DNA of 64,000 nucleotides from Pempheris klunzingeri (taxonomy: Eukaryota > Chordata > Actinopteri > Acropomatiformes > Pempheridae). The position numbers and the translations under genes are program-made. Below the pieces are notes generated by a model that was given only the letters and a program-made list of their open reading frames with translations, was not told the origin of the DNA and made no database searches. Location: the NCBI RefSeq assembly GCF_042242105.1, contig NC_092017.1, positions 15,772,432-15,836,431 of the forward strand. The letters run 5' to 3'. Of the stretch, positions 1 through 18,000 are shown in pieces; position 1 is the first letter of the stretch, and every line of letters begins with the position of its first letter.

Positions 1-5560
<5,560 letters not shown>

Positions 5561-7100
5561 ATCTAGATCGAGCCTCACATGTGGAAATTACTTAAATCAA
5601 AACTGGTCCGGCTTTGTGTTGTGCAGTTGTGTCCAATGAGCTATGTTGGTGCAGATACAACAATAGACAAATAGTTGTTCGTAAATAAAATGTTGTAGTG
5701 AGGCAGCATATCCAAAAAATGTTACCAGTAATGTATTCAAAAGTGTTTGTCATTATGGTTTTATTGTTGTGACTGGAGGTTATGATGACAATCAAAACTA
5801 TTCTGATAATAATTTGTAGAGACAATCAGAAATGTATAATATCTACAAAATATATATATATTTTTTTGTATTATGATTGTGCTAGGACATGGTCAAGTAT
5901 TATTTCCTTTTTTGCATCTGTTGGGAAGAATGTAAAAAAAAAAAAAACAATATGCAGAGTAACATGCCAGAATTGAGGAAATGCTGTTTTAATCACACAA
6001 TAGTGGTTTTCTCTCATATGTAGTTATACTTATATATTTGCAATCAATCCAAGGCACTTTTGTTTTTTATAATTCAGTAAAAGTAAAGGAGATATTCACT
6101 GCCTGAAGATTAAGAGAACCCTCTCCTATGATGAGATAATTCAAAATTTCAAAGAGTCCCAGATAAATGGCATCTGATTGCTTACATATCTGAAGTGGTA
6201 AAGGCTTTTTGCACAGCAGACAATAGACGTCATAACAGGAGAAGCACAAGAGTAATTAAAAAAAAGGGGTGCTGGCTTTATTTCCAGTTATGCCAATGAG
6301 CAATATCAGCTCAATTATGGCCCTGGTATTGCTCATCGGTACTGCTTCTTTGGGAATTAAAAAAAAAATTAAAATTGCGCCATTGTTAATGCTATTAATG
6401 CTTTCTCTGCTTTGACAAGTCATATTTTTTGTTGTGAAAAGATACATTTTCCTCAGAATGGGTGTACAAGTACTTTGGAACCAAACTCTCCCATTAAAGC
6501 TATTATGTAGATGCCTTGATTTAGCAAATAAGCATACCTTGTTGATGCAGAGTAGACTTGATAGTAGTCAACTGAACTCATTACTTTTGTAAAACGAGCA
6601 TATACATTTTTTTCTTTGTGCAGGAGCTTTTGTAAGGTATTGCAGTGTGTGCAGTGAAATTAGCTCATGTTATTGTATTGTTCAGTGATTCAGTGAATGT
6701 ATACATTGCATTAAAGTTTCTTTAAAGTTAAAGTTAGGCATCTATCTTGTTCCAAATGCATTGTTTTAGCACAATAAATGCAGTGAAGGCTGTTTTTCTC
6801 CGAATCTTATTTGATGATAACAACGGTCAAGAGAATAATGATAACAATAATAATGAGAAGACGAAGAAGAAGAAGAAGAAGAAACTTTATTTGAAAACAC
6901 TTTTCGAAAATCAAAATAACAGTGGTTTACATGGCTAAAAACAAATGAGGTGAATCAAATCAGACCCTTAAGATAAAAGAAAATGAGGCAACAAGGTTTT
7001 AACTCCAAAAATTAAAAACAAGAACACAAAAACAAAATGTTTGATGTCTTTTAAACAGTGTCATCAGCATAATCAACACGCCAATTTAAAAAATCAGTGT
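5561..7100. other. 3' UTR of the cyclase gene and intergenic AT-rich DNA
   Basis: AATAAA at 5684-5689, 124 bp after the stop, is a plausible poly(A) signal of the upstream cyclase gene. A purine GAA-rich microsatellite lies at 6856-6883. The open frames here are short, with no family resemblance. I see no other gene. Confidence 0.6.
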
Positions 7101-7225
7101 CTATTGGAATGACTCGCAGGCCCCATGAGCCAATCACATTGAGTCGTGTTTGGTTGCTAGACAACGGGTTGTCCAATGAGCTCGCTGCTTGGTGCGCCCT
7201 GCTGTGTGCTGTCAGTAGCACCGAC
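7100..7225 (+). promoter_or_regulatory. ssx2ip promoter region with CCAAT boxes and an X-box-like site
   Basis: CCAAT at 7130-7134 and 7173-7177 and an inverted copy (ATTGG) at 7103-7107 sit just upstream of a likely first exon. Between them, 7153-7165 reads GTTGTCTAGCAAC on the minus strand. This fits the RFX X-box pattern GTNRCC-(0-3)-RGYAAC with one mismatch. No TATA box is seen. The assignment to ssx2ip rests on position and on the splice donor at 7299. Confidence 0.5.
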
Positions 7226-7298
7226 ATGGCTTCACGAGCTGCTGTGTGACCGAGAGGCGACGAGCAACCGGGAAATACAACACTAAATACAACCCCGA
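7226..7298 (+). other. ssx2ip: Probable ssx2ip 5' UTR exon (end) with a 7-codon upstream ORF
   Basis: A strong donor (GTAAGT at 7299) closes a GC-richer stretch just after the CCAAT boxes. It contains ATG at 7226 followed by a stop after seven codons (MASRAAV), so it would be an upstream ORF if transcribed. The true transcription start is not visible. A second 5' UTR segment probably precedes the coding ATG at 9140, with a possible acceptor at 8942. Confidence 0.45.
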
Positions 7299-9139
7299 GT
7301 AAGTCCTGGGAACCTTTTGCTGTTCACGTCTTTATAAAGTTAACATTTTAAACGTCCGCTGTCGTGACCAGAGGACTTGTTTGGATAATGTAGGCAGAGC
7401 GTCCGGCTTCAATGTCAGGTTGTTTTGAGGTGGGGGAGCAGCGTTATAACGTTATGTGAGTTTAACTGTAAAGACCTGCACGACCTTACCTTATTTTATC
7501 AAGAACAAAACACCATTTAATGAGAGAAGGGTGTCTTGGATAAATAACGCCTCAACAGCATAACTTACATTTGTTCCAGGCTTTTCTACGGTTTTCTGTA
7601 TGTGGTTCATGTAAAGCCAGCTAAAGTAATGTGACACAACCAGCATTTATATTTATATATACACACTAACCTATTAAAAGGAATGCACAAGTTAGTTAAT
7701 ATTCTCTGGTCTCCTAAGTCAGTGTTTTACAGCCTTTTCTGGCCAGTCTCAGCAATGAGTACATCAAGGCAACTTATTAATGGTTCGCTTAAGAAATGTG
7801 GATTTGGAGAGGTGTTGATTCAACTTATTATTATTATTTTTTTTTACTGTTGTTTGTGGTGCTGTTGAACTGTATTGGGTTCACATTGTACTGAGGGGTG
7901 TGTCCAACCACATTTATATCAATGAGGGTGACAAAATAGGCTGGTTAGACACTGATTAAGGTAGGGTTTATTGCAGGGTTGATGTAATGGACTGCATCAG
8001 TTTTAGCTAGGTATACCGAGTGCAAGCAGATTGGTCTGAGGTGTGATCCCATCAAGTGCCCCTCAGGGCTGAGAATCTGGTCTAAAATGTCACTCAGATT
8101 AACTGCATGTTCTTATCATGCACACCTCCCAAGGGACCACAAACCTTATAATCCTGTCTGTAAATGCTAATGTAGAAAATTCCCTTAGGATATTTTATAC
8201 AGTAGAGAAGTTTGACTAATGAGTTAAAGGTTAATACTTGTTGAGTTGTCAGTCTAAGCACGATCTAGGCGTGTTAAGCTTTGTGGCTGTGTGCTTGCCA
8301 TCTGTCCGGCCAGGCTGATTAAGTATCACTGAAACCAAAAGGTAGGCCCCTTGAGTTGATGGTGAGTCACAGCCTTCTCATTACTAAAATATATGAAAAA
8401 TGTAGTTCACAAAATGCTTCCTATTAAACATAAATTATAATTTTAAACGTATGCTGTGATAGTTGCTGTTCAAGGATAAAATGCTGTACATGATACTTTG
8501 AGTTTTCAGTTATATCTGTCTGTTAGTGTGTCTGTTTGTTGAAAATACAGGCATTATTCCTACAGGAGGAAAATGTGTCCATCGTGTTACTGATTGTGTG
8601 GTTCTGCAGACAATTCACCACCGTGTCTGTCTGGGATTAGTCTGATCAGCTGATGATAAGAGCATTGAGCATTAAGCAGGGATGCCAGCTTGGTCCCAGC
8701 CTTTAACCTGTTAAATACTCCTGCAGTGGCAATGGTGTAATACAACAACCACAACAGTGACAACAACATCGACTAGCAGTCATAATAAACTTCGCAAAAC
8801 TATTTATATTTCATTTAATATAGGATTTTAAACAATCTATTGAACGGCTGTGAGTACGTTGTGATCACTGTTTAGCTTGTTGCCTGTGACAGATGAATAA
8901 ATTAGCCCTTGTGAATCTGCTGTGTCCCCTCCATTTATTTAGGTTGCTGCACGTTTCCACCTCTCACCGTTGCATGTTTGTTCCACTGCCTTGTAATCCA
9001 GACCATGTTGAATGGGTGCTGCTAATCTGACCCTCTATTTCAGGAGCAGACTGCGTAGGTGGATCTTGTGGTGAGCTTTGTGTATCCTGCACATGTAGTA
9101 GATGATCCAGACACGTAGCCTGAAGGCTGCACTGCAACA

Positions 9140-12100
9140 ATGCCAGAGTCCTCTTTGGGTGAGTCCAGACTATGAGATCTTTGAAGACCAGTGAATTTGT
9201 TCTGTGGATGAGATGTTGAACTGTTGTTAAATTATTAAGAACACTCATTGACACCTTTACATGTCTCAGAAACTGAAGACTGATTTTGACTTTATTGGCG
9301 TCCTCATTAGGTAGATGAACTGCATTACAGCACTGCAGCGTTCTGTCCTCAACTATTGTGTTTTGTGCTTGTGAGTTAGGAACAGATTAAAATAACACAA
9401 GTTGAAGATGAATGCTATTCTTGGTTTTGGGCCAAAAATAGCCTCAATGACTGTGACATTTACTGTGTGTTTTTTTTCTTGTCAAGCATTAAAAAATGAG
9501 GATAGGCCGTACTGCATGTATTTGACAGACATTTTTTCCCCAAAAGTCAAGGACATTCGCAGCGGCTCTGCTGAATGTAGAACACCCCCCTTGAGGCAGT
9601 TTAGCCAATCATCGCTGTCACTGCACAGAAACTCCTTCATGCTCCGTACATTCTGCACAGAACACAACGTGCAAGAATGTCTATCTCACATCAATCAGGT
9701 TGGTAACTTACTTACATGTGTCTGTGGTGCATTATTAGCACAGTTATTGATCTGTAAATGCTTGTGCCTAATGGTCAAAGACATGTACAATAACACTGCA
9801 TTAACCCGGCTGGTCCTCTTCACTTCTTTTGCTCCATATCCATTTCCTCCTTTACTCTCCCTTTTACAGGAGGTGTCATCTCTCGGCCTCCCACCAGTTT
9901 GGACGGAGTCGGGAGGGAGCTCAGAGATGAATGTTGTGGCTGTGCTGAATTGCATGTATGACCTGATTCAACTGCACCGCAGGGGCCTCCGAACCCTGGA
10001 AAACATGGAAGTGGAGCAGCTTAAGTCCAGCAGCAATGTGGACTACCTGCAGCTCACCAGCACACGACTAAAAGTAAAGTAACATGTAAACCAAATGATG
10101 CATTAATATTGTATTCAGATAAAAACGTGAATAACAAAATAAATGTGGTTGCTTTTCAATACTGAAAATGACCCTCATATGAAAAGCTTGAGTCCATGTC
10201 ATTGTTATTCTGCTATCATAGGAGCAGCTTGAAGTGTCCAAAAGAGAAAACACAGGACTCCTTGAGAGAGAACGACAGCTGCAGCTGAAAGTGAAGAGTT
10301 TGCAAAACTGCCTGAAAAATGAAAAAGAAGAGGTACTTTCTCTGGATTTACTGCCCCAGACAACATTGACTGAATCCACAGGAATGTTTTTGTCTCAGAC
10401 AGATTGTTTTATTTCCCCTGCCAGGTGCAAAAACTTCAGAACATAATTGCAAGCCGGGCCAGCCAGTACAATCATGAGATGAAGAGGAAAGAGAGAGAAT
10501 TTAACAAACTGAAGGAGCGCTTGAACCAACTCCTGGTTGACAAAAAGGAAAAGAAACAAGGTTAGATAGAAAACCTCTTTATTCCCATCCTTTGCCTCAC
10601 CGTTTGCCCCAGCATTTAGCATCTTAACATTAAACATCTCTACACACGAGATTAAAATTTCCATGCACTTTGAGACTGATTTTCTACATTTGTCTTTCTT
10701 GCTTCCAGCTATTGATGTATTAAACAACATTGGAAGAGCTGATGGGAAGAGAAGTCTTTGGAAAACTGACAAGACAGAGGCAAAGTAAGCTCTCCTCTCA
10801 TGGCTTTTTTGTCTATTTGTTTTACAGTATCTCTGAACCTTATCTCTAAAGACACATTTGTATTTTTAAACAATAGAATAAAGAGAAAGAAATAAACAGC
10901 ACGATCTGAGAACGAACTACTCATTGTACTATTCAAGTCAGTTTTCTAGGTGACACAGATTTATTTTAGGAACATAGACTTCAGACATGGCAGCTCTGCT
11001 GAATCCTGGATGTTGCTTTAGCTTTGATTAATGTCCTCTGAATAAACGTAGATGATTGTCCCTCTTATCCCAAGGCATGAGGGGGAGATGTATAAGACTC
11101 TGCTTAGCGACTACGACACCCGACAGCGGGTGTTGCTGCTGGAAAATGCAGAGTTGAAGAAAGTATTACAGCAGATGAAAAAAGATATGGTGTCCATTCT
11201 AAGTTCAAGAAAACCAACGGTGAAAGGAGACAAGCATCAAGACGATGACATAAAGGTGGGAGAAGCTGTTTTTCTCTTTCTTAAAATTCAACAATAGAAT
11301 AAGAGATGCTACTTTTCAACCGTGAAGTTGTTTCCATGTTGAATATGTGATTGTTTTGAACCACTTTTTCCATTTTGCTCCCAGTTTTTTAACAATTGAA
11401 ATAAGTGGAAAGGATCCTAAAAACATTGATTGCAAAGTGGCAAAAAATTTTTATAATTTGATTGACAGCTGACAGATGATTTTTTTAAGACACATTTCCC
11501 AGATGTGCTAGCAGTAGATTGAAAAATATTGTCATCCTTACTGTCAGGCTGACTCAGACGATGAAGAGGAAGTATTTGATTCCAGTAAAGAGGGCGTAGA
11601 GCTTTACTGTGTTCACGCCAGGGAGAAGCTGACCAACAGTATTCGCCTACAGTGGAGGAGACTCAAGAGCCATGTTGAAAGATTGGACAGCCAAGGTATT
11701 CTCCATGCAGCTTACTGTCACTGTCTGACCTTGATACATGAACGAATGTAACTCTGTGTGATGTAAGGATTCCTCTCTAACCCCAAAACATAGTGTCATC
11801 AAAGTCGTAGTCATGGAACGGTGAATGAGGAAGAGAGAAACTGTCAGAGCAACAAAAGCATGCCTGTATTATACACTGAAACTAATTTAGTCAGTTTTCT
11901 TTGTTAAAAGTCAAGACAATTCAGGATTTGTGCGGAAGCAACAGCTAAAACATAGACTGAAGAATCCAGACTGGATCTTCACTTCCTGTTAAAATCAATA
12001 CAAAGGAGATCTTTCTTAACATAATTGTACATTTTGATTTTCTGGGTTGTTTGTTCAGCATCTTTGGCTCAGATGGGTGACAGTAAAAACAGTGATGCTG

Positions 12101-13591
12101 TTTCCCGAGAGACTCATGAGGAGGAGATGGAGAGACTGAAGCTGGAGATTCAGCAGTGCAAAGACTTCATTCAAACACAACAGCAGCTCCTCCAGGTAAG
12201 ACTGAAAGTACTCTTATAGACACTTTTAGAAAGCTTTACATTTAAACTGCTAGTTTTAAATATTAGTTGAACACTAACATTGTCTGTCATATTTTACCAT
12301 CATTGCTTTAACTCAGTGTTGACTGTCCGTCTTATTGTGTTAAACAAGCACAATTGAAACATTCTTTGCATGTTGGAGGAAAGATATTGTATTTTATTTG
12401 TTGCAGTCCTTAACACTGCTTCTATTAAATTTCAGCTAAACAAATCATGCCTGTTCTTTTATTCTTATAGCAGCAGCTGAGCTCTCCGTGTGATGAGGAG
12501 ACTGCGTCCCTGCTGAGCGACTGCTACATGCTGCAGGAGAAAGAGCGCCTCAAAGAGGAGTGGAAGAGCCTAGAGGAACAGAGAAAGGCCTTTGAGAGGG
12601 AGAGGAGGAACTTCACTGAAGCAGCTATAAGACTTAGCCATGAGGTGGTTTATAAAGCACGATTTTCAACATTTCTCAATATTTGTCAATATTTAAACAT
12701 GTTATCATGAAACAGAATTTAGAGTGTGCCAATAAGATAAACAGGATGACTGTTTTTGAGACACGTTTTATCTGGTTTGACTTGCAGAGGAAGGCCTTCG
12801 AGGATGATCGAGCAACATGGCTCAAACACCAGTTTTTAAACTTGAGTCCATTTGGTGACTCAATGAAACCCCAGATGTCAAAGTCTAAAAGTGCCTTTTT
12901 AGTATGTGAGTGTCCACTCCTTTACATTGCACTGTCTTTATATTAGATTCTTGCAAAGTTGGTTGTTGAATGATAATTGTAATTAATAAACTAAATGATT
13001 ATTATTATAGTCATCAATAGACTGAACAATGTGCCGATTTCATTGTTTGATACAACATCTGTGAAGCAGTTTTATTTAATATTTTCTAACTTTGTGAAAT
13101 TGTGATTTTTTTGTGATACTTTTTCCCTGCTCTATTTTTTTTAATTTATAAATGTCAATAAAGCCTTTTCTTGACAATGACCAACAAAGTTTCATCTTGT
13201 CTTTGCAGCTGAAACAAAGGCGAATGCAGCGTTGGCTCCAGAAAAGCTCATCAAATGCCCGTCAGAGACCTCGTCCTCCACACCCAGATGTGTCCCACTC
13301 GCACCACCGTCAACAGCCGACCTGTATCACACACTTTGCCTTATCCCAGAAAACAGGTACAGTGTCTTTATTTGCATGCCAATACACAAATTGATAAATG
13401 AATGCTGCTATTGTGTCTTATGACTGTCTTATATTATTTCCAGCTCAACCAAACCAAAGAGAAAGACTGAACATGTTGAAGAGTCAAGCATCTTTTTTAA
13501 CAGAAATGCTCCAGTTCAGCACAAGCTGTGGAACGACAGTGAAGACCACAGCAGCCACACACTCACAGAGCAGAAGAACAGCTCTATATGA
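9140..13591 (+). CDS. ssx2ip: Afadin- and alpha-actinin-binding protein (SSX2IP/ADIP)
   Basis: Coiled-coil protein of centriolar satellites and adherens junctions. It supports centrosome maturation and ciliogenesis and binds afadin and alpha-actinin. Thirteen coding exons: 9140-9158, 9487-9698, 9870-10073, 10222-10332, 10425-10560, 10709-10784, 11075-11255, 11548-11695, 12059-12195, 12471-12644, 12788-12905, 13209-13356, 13444-13591. They sum to 603 residues, close to human (614). Recognisable segments are [32 protein letters not shown], the coiled coil [36 protein letters not shown] and [13 protein letters not shown]-like helices. The tail is low-complexity and Ser-rich. The first coding exon carries only MPESSL plus one base. 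Its start is chosen because its phase joins exactly to the next exon and an upstream in-frame ATG was not found. Confidence 0.93.
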
Positions 13592-14978
13592 AGCCAAAAC
13601 AGTCATTATTTTTGATCAGAATCATTGGTAAAGTCCATTAATTATGGATTATTTGTAGTATATCAAAAACTCAACTGAATTTGTGAATGCCAAACACTTG
13701 AGGATAAAGCTGTCGAAGCCAAACAAGAGTTCTGGTTAGCTGCTGGTGTTCTGGGCTCCGCGTGACTGAGAGAGAAAATTTGTATTCTAATTGTTTCTTT
13801 TTTAATATCTCACTGTTTTATTTTTAAATTATGTGATAAATGCATTTATTTATTTACACGGTACTGTAAGTCTTGTTTTGGTGTTGTGTATAGGTCTGAG
13901 GCTCGTACAGCTGTGCCACAATAGATCATGTGTCCCGGTAATGAGATGGTACTTGTTAATTGTCACAGTTGCACCCAAATTTGCTTAAATGTTACCGTTT
14001 ACATCGCAGCTTGTCAATTTCTGTTATTATGTTAAACTGGCACAATGTATTCGAATGTAGATTTAATGCTGCTGTTTCACTGAACGCAATAAGAAACTGG
14101 GTAAAATATGAAGTATGTTTCTATAGTTTAATATAGAAATGTGGTTGATAACACTGTAACAATGTTAACGTTAAGTTAAATAGGAAGAAAGGCTGTAAAA
14201 ATGTAACACAAATTACATAATGTGTAGTAGAGGCCTGACACTGAGGTGAAACCACTCTGATGTCAAGATGAATGTTACTTTCAACATTTTTTAGAATTAA
14301 TGTGTTTATTTTAGTGGCTTTATATTGACAGATGATAAGAATTTTTAACAGGGGAGTGTGACTTGATGTATTTTAGACAGTCTTATGATCTTGAAACACT
14401 CATTATACATTATTAAAAAACAGATTTGTTGTCATTTGACCTTTATTGGCCTAAAAGAAACAGTTCTGAGATCAACAGAACTGTTTTACTCGTTGTTCCT
14501 GTTCATTGGTGGCCTGAAACTGACAAAAGTGTCAACAAAATGGAGACCATTGAGGTGAAGCAGCCATGCAACATGACTATCTCATGAAGAAGTAAGTACT
14601 ATAATAAATTGCTTTGTCATCTGCTTGTCTGGCCAGACAGTCCTACTCCTACATATTTTGGAGCTCAACTGTCTTAATATCTTAAAGTCTGCAGATATTG
14701 CACAGGTTATTCTGTGTTATGCTATGGAGCTGTAAAGTACATTATCAAGAAAAGGTTCTAAATAAATCCTAATTGTTATAATTAAGTTTCATTTGCAATT
14801 ACATACACCTATTTAACTGTATGAGTTGGTTAAAAGATTTGTTTTGTGGCACACAGATTCTCAATCAAAAGATGGAGTGACATTTATTAAAACGTGCATT
14901 TTTCCTCAAGTAATGCGTCACTGTGGTTCTATGAAGGTGCCGTAAATGAAGTAACTCACAAAACTGTCTGGAATGCAG
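13592..14978. other. ssx2ip 3' UTR and intergenic spacer before vtgAa
   Basis: AT-rich DNA with several AATAAA-like hexamers (for example near 14760) that could end ssx2ip. No exon, repeat family or RNA gene recognised. ssx2ip (+) and vtgAa (-) converge here. Confidence 0.5.
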
Positions 14979-14984
14979 TTTATT
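14979..14984 (-). promoter_or_regulatory. vtgAa: Poly(A) signal of vtgAa
   Basis: TTTATT on the plus strand is AATAAA on the minus strand, about 56 bp past the vtgAa stop. This fits the very short 3' UTR usual for vitellogenin mRNA. Confidence 0.7.
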
Positions 14985-15039
14985 TAGAATGACATTCAAA
15001 CATACACATGATGTGAGGGACGGATGGGAGAAAGTATGT

Positions 15040-18000
15040 TTATGCACACTGAGCTGTGCAGCTGCAGGCTAGGTGGGCCTCTGCCGTTTCCCTCAGGTCC
15101 ATGCTCTTATCGTACGTGCTGCTCAGAACCTCTGGGTGATTCAGGGCAGATTCTGCACAAGTGAAGGGAGCAGAGCAATTAGGAAGTGTGTATTTGTCAC
15201 TACACTTTGATACTCTGTGTCTGGAAGCAGCTCTTATTCTGTTGCAGACTCACCAACAGGCAGGCAGTGGAAGCCAACAGTGACGGTGGTGGTCTTCACA
15301 GGGAAGCAGCCGGGCAGGCAGCGCAGCACAGGCTCAACAGAGTAGCATTTGGATTCCTGGTCGTGGAATTTGATCTGCTTCTCCAGCTGCACAGATTCAA
15401 GCTTCATACGGCACTCTGTAAGAGATCGGTGAGTTTCCGGTGTATTTAGACTTGCTTTGACCATTTGCAGTGGCATTAATTACTGTGTCACATCACAGTG
15501 GAAAAGAGGGTGGGACATTTATCTAAAATAGGATGTTGCTTTGAACTTCTGTGTCTCACCAGTGGTGTCCCTGCAGCTCTCAGCAGACAGAACCCAGGAA
15601 TGAGCATAACTGGTTGGATTTTTGGTCAGATGTCTGTTGGGTGCGCTGTACTCCTGTTTGACTTCCCCATCAGCCTTTCCACAAAGTCCACAAGTCTGTC
15701 CTCTCATCCAGTCCACAACTTTAACCTGCATGGCAAGATCAAATAAGACATTACAGACAGTATCTGAGGTCACAGTTTTAAGAGTGGAATTGATTCATGC
15801 AGTAAAACAACCCTTTACATTTTAATGAAAAGATGTTATTTCTACATTAGATCTTTTATGGTTCTTTAATCTTCATCTTTAATGGTTATGTCCATAGTTT
15901 AGCATTTACCGTCCATGAGTTCTTGTCAAAGTAGACCTCATGAAGACCATGGCTGGGAGCATACACAGAAATGCCTTCACCCTTTGGCCTGATCTGGATT
16001 TTAGCTGTAAGAAAAAAAAACAGTTTCACAATCATGTACTTCAAGCCAGTTTAAATACATTACATACAAATAATGTAACAACTCTGTTATATTGGTAGTT
16101 TGCAATAATAAAGATTTTGAGAGTGGGATGAATGTGTATAGAAACCTGTGGGATGCTGGTACGGCAGGTTGTTGATGGGTATTTCCATTCCATTGACCTT
16201 CACAACCACGTCGGTGTTCTTCGGGTACAGGTCAATATCACTACAAGTGCAGAAATGGAAATGTTTAGTTTTATCATCTTGTGGAGTAAAAAATGTTTTC
16301 TAGCTTTTAATGGATACTGACATGTCAGCAATCTTCACATTGATATGGTTCTGTTCAATGTGATCTTTCTTCAGCAGAACCATGAATTTCAGCTCATCGG
16401 TGCAGTCCTGTGCCAGAACTTGGTAGCAAGACAACGGCATCTCGTTCTTATATCTCCTGTTGTTGAATGTGGTCAGCGTATCTCTGACAAAGCTGCATTC
16501 AGCTATGAAAAAAAGAACCATTTAAATCCTTGAAGCACAATGATAATGACCAAAAATATTTGTATTTCATGTTAAACAATAAGATCATTCATTACTTGCA
16601 CCAGCCTTGGCAAAGTAGTAGTGGACTCTATCAACAGGGTCATCGAAGGGGGTGAGACCTCTGATTTCATCAAGTGGGAGAGCAATGGGAAGATGCAAAG
16701 ACAGCTTGTAGACAGTACGCTGCAGACAGAATAATTCACAATTATTAGGAAAAAAGCAACAAATATGACTTCATACTTTTGGAGAACTAATAAGTTACAC
16801 ATACTAATGGTGTTTTCCAAATGAGGTCAAGGGTCTTGTCAGATGTGGCAACCACTGTTAAGGAGAGTTGCTTGCTGCTGTTTTCTTCCTTCCGTTGAAT
16901 CAAGCCAGCCAGCGTGGAAGAAGGAATGTAGTCATACACCCTGTAAAATAATATCCAGATTTTAAACATTTTACTTAAGCTGTAATGCATGTCAGAAGGC
17001 TAAAGATGAAGTTTTATACTTCTTTGCGTAGCGTTTAATGGCAGAAGGAAGTTCGTTCCAGGCCACTCTGATGCGAGCTGCAGGGCTTGGACCAGCAAGA
17101 CCGGTCTCGGCTGTGATCATGGTGTCGTACTGCTTGCATTCTGCTCCCCAGGTGATTTTAGCCTATTGAGAGACAGTGGATGTGACGATAAGGCACCTGG
17201 TTTGAACGGTAGTCTTTTTAATATTATCATGTCCTAAGATCTAAGATACAAAAAAGACAGCATCTTACGGTGACTTTGTGCTTGCTAAGCAGAACTCCAT
17301 CAGCACATAACTTCCAGTTGTTATCTGCAGCCAAAGCAGCCAGAATAATCTGAAGTCTGGTGGTAGGTTTGTCCAAGTAGACTGCCAGTTGGTATCCTTC
17401 CACCTTCTTGTCAGCTCTGACAGCACGGAAGATGATGGCAAAGACAGGAGCAACTTCCTTGCCGAGGAATTTGTTCTTTGGATTAAATCAAGGTTAATTC
17501 ACATGAGTATACCGACAAACTCATCAGTGAAAAGACTTCAGACAGAATTTTCTCGTTTGATATAACCAAGATTCACCTGTCTGTAGATGGCCTCAAAGCT
17601 TGAAGCACTGCTTCTGCTCTTGGAAAGTGCTGCTGAGGTGACTTTAGAGGTGATAGTCTACAACAATAATGTATGGAAATTAAAGGCCTGCAACATAAAT
17701 TAACATGTTCAAACATATTGTGTTCAACTTGTTATTGTTTAAAGCACCCTCTAAACATACCTCCTTCTTGTGGTTCTTCTGGAACTTGTGGCGATAAATT
17801 ACCTGCTGTTCAGAAATTTATTTTTGTGAGATTCCACGCTTACAAAGATATGTGGACATAATAATATTTGTCCAGGCAAACTCACAAAACAGTCTTGTGG
17901 TGTTTACCTTTGAAAGGCGAGCGCTGGAGCGAGAAGAACTTGAGCTAGCACTGAAGAGTGATGCAAGGCTGGATGCAGAGCTAGACCTGGAAGACCTGTT

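Noticed and set aside
9402-9486. Upstream extension of the ssx2ip exon starting [10 protein letters not shown]
   Set aside because: It precedes a clear acceptor (TTCTTGTCAAG) and has no counterpart in SSX2IP. The short exon at 9140-9158 joins in phase instead.
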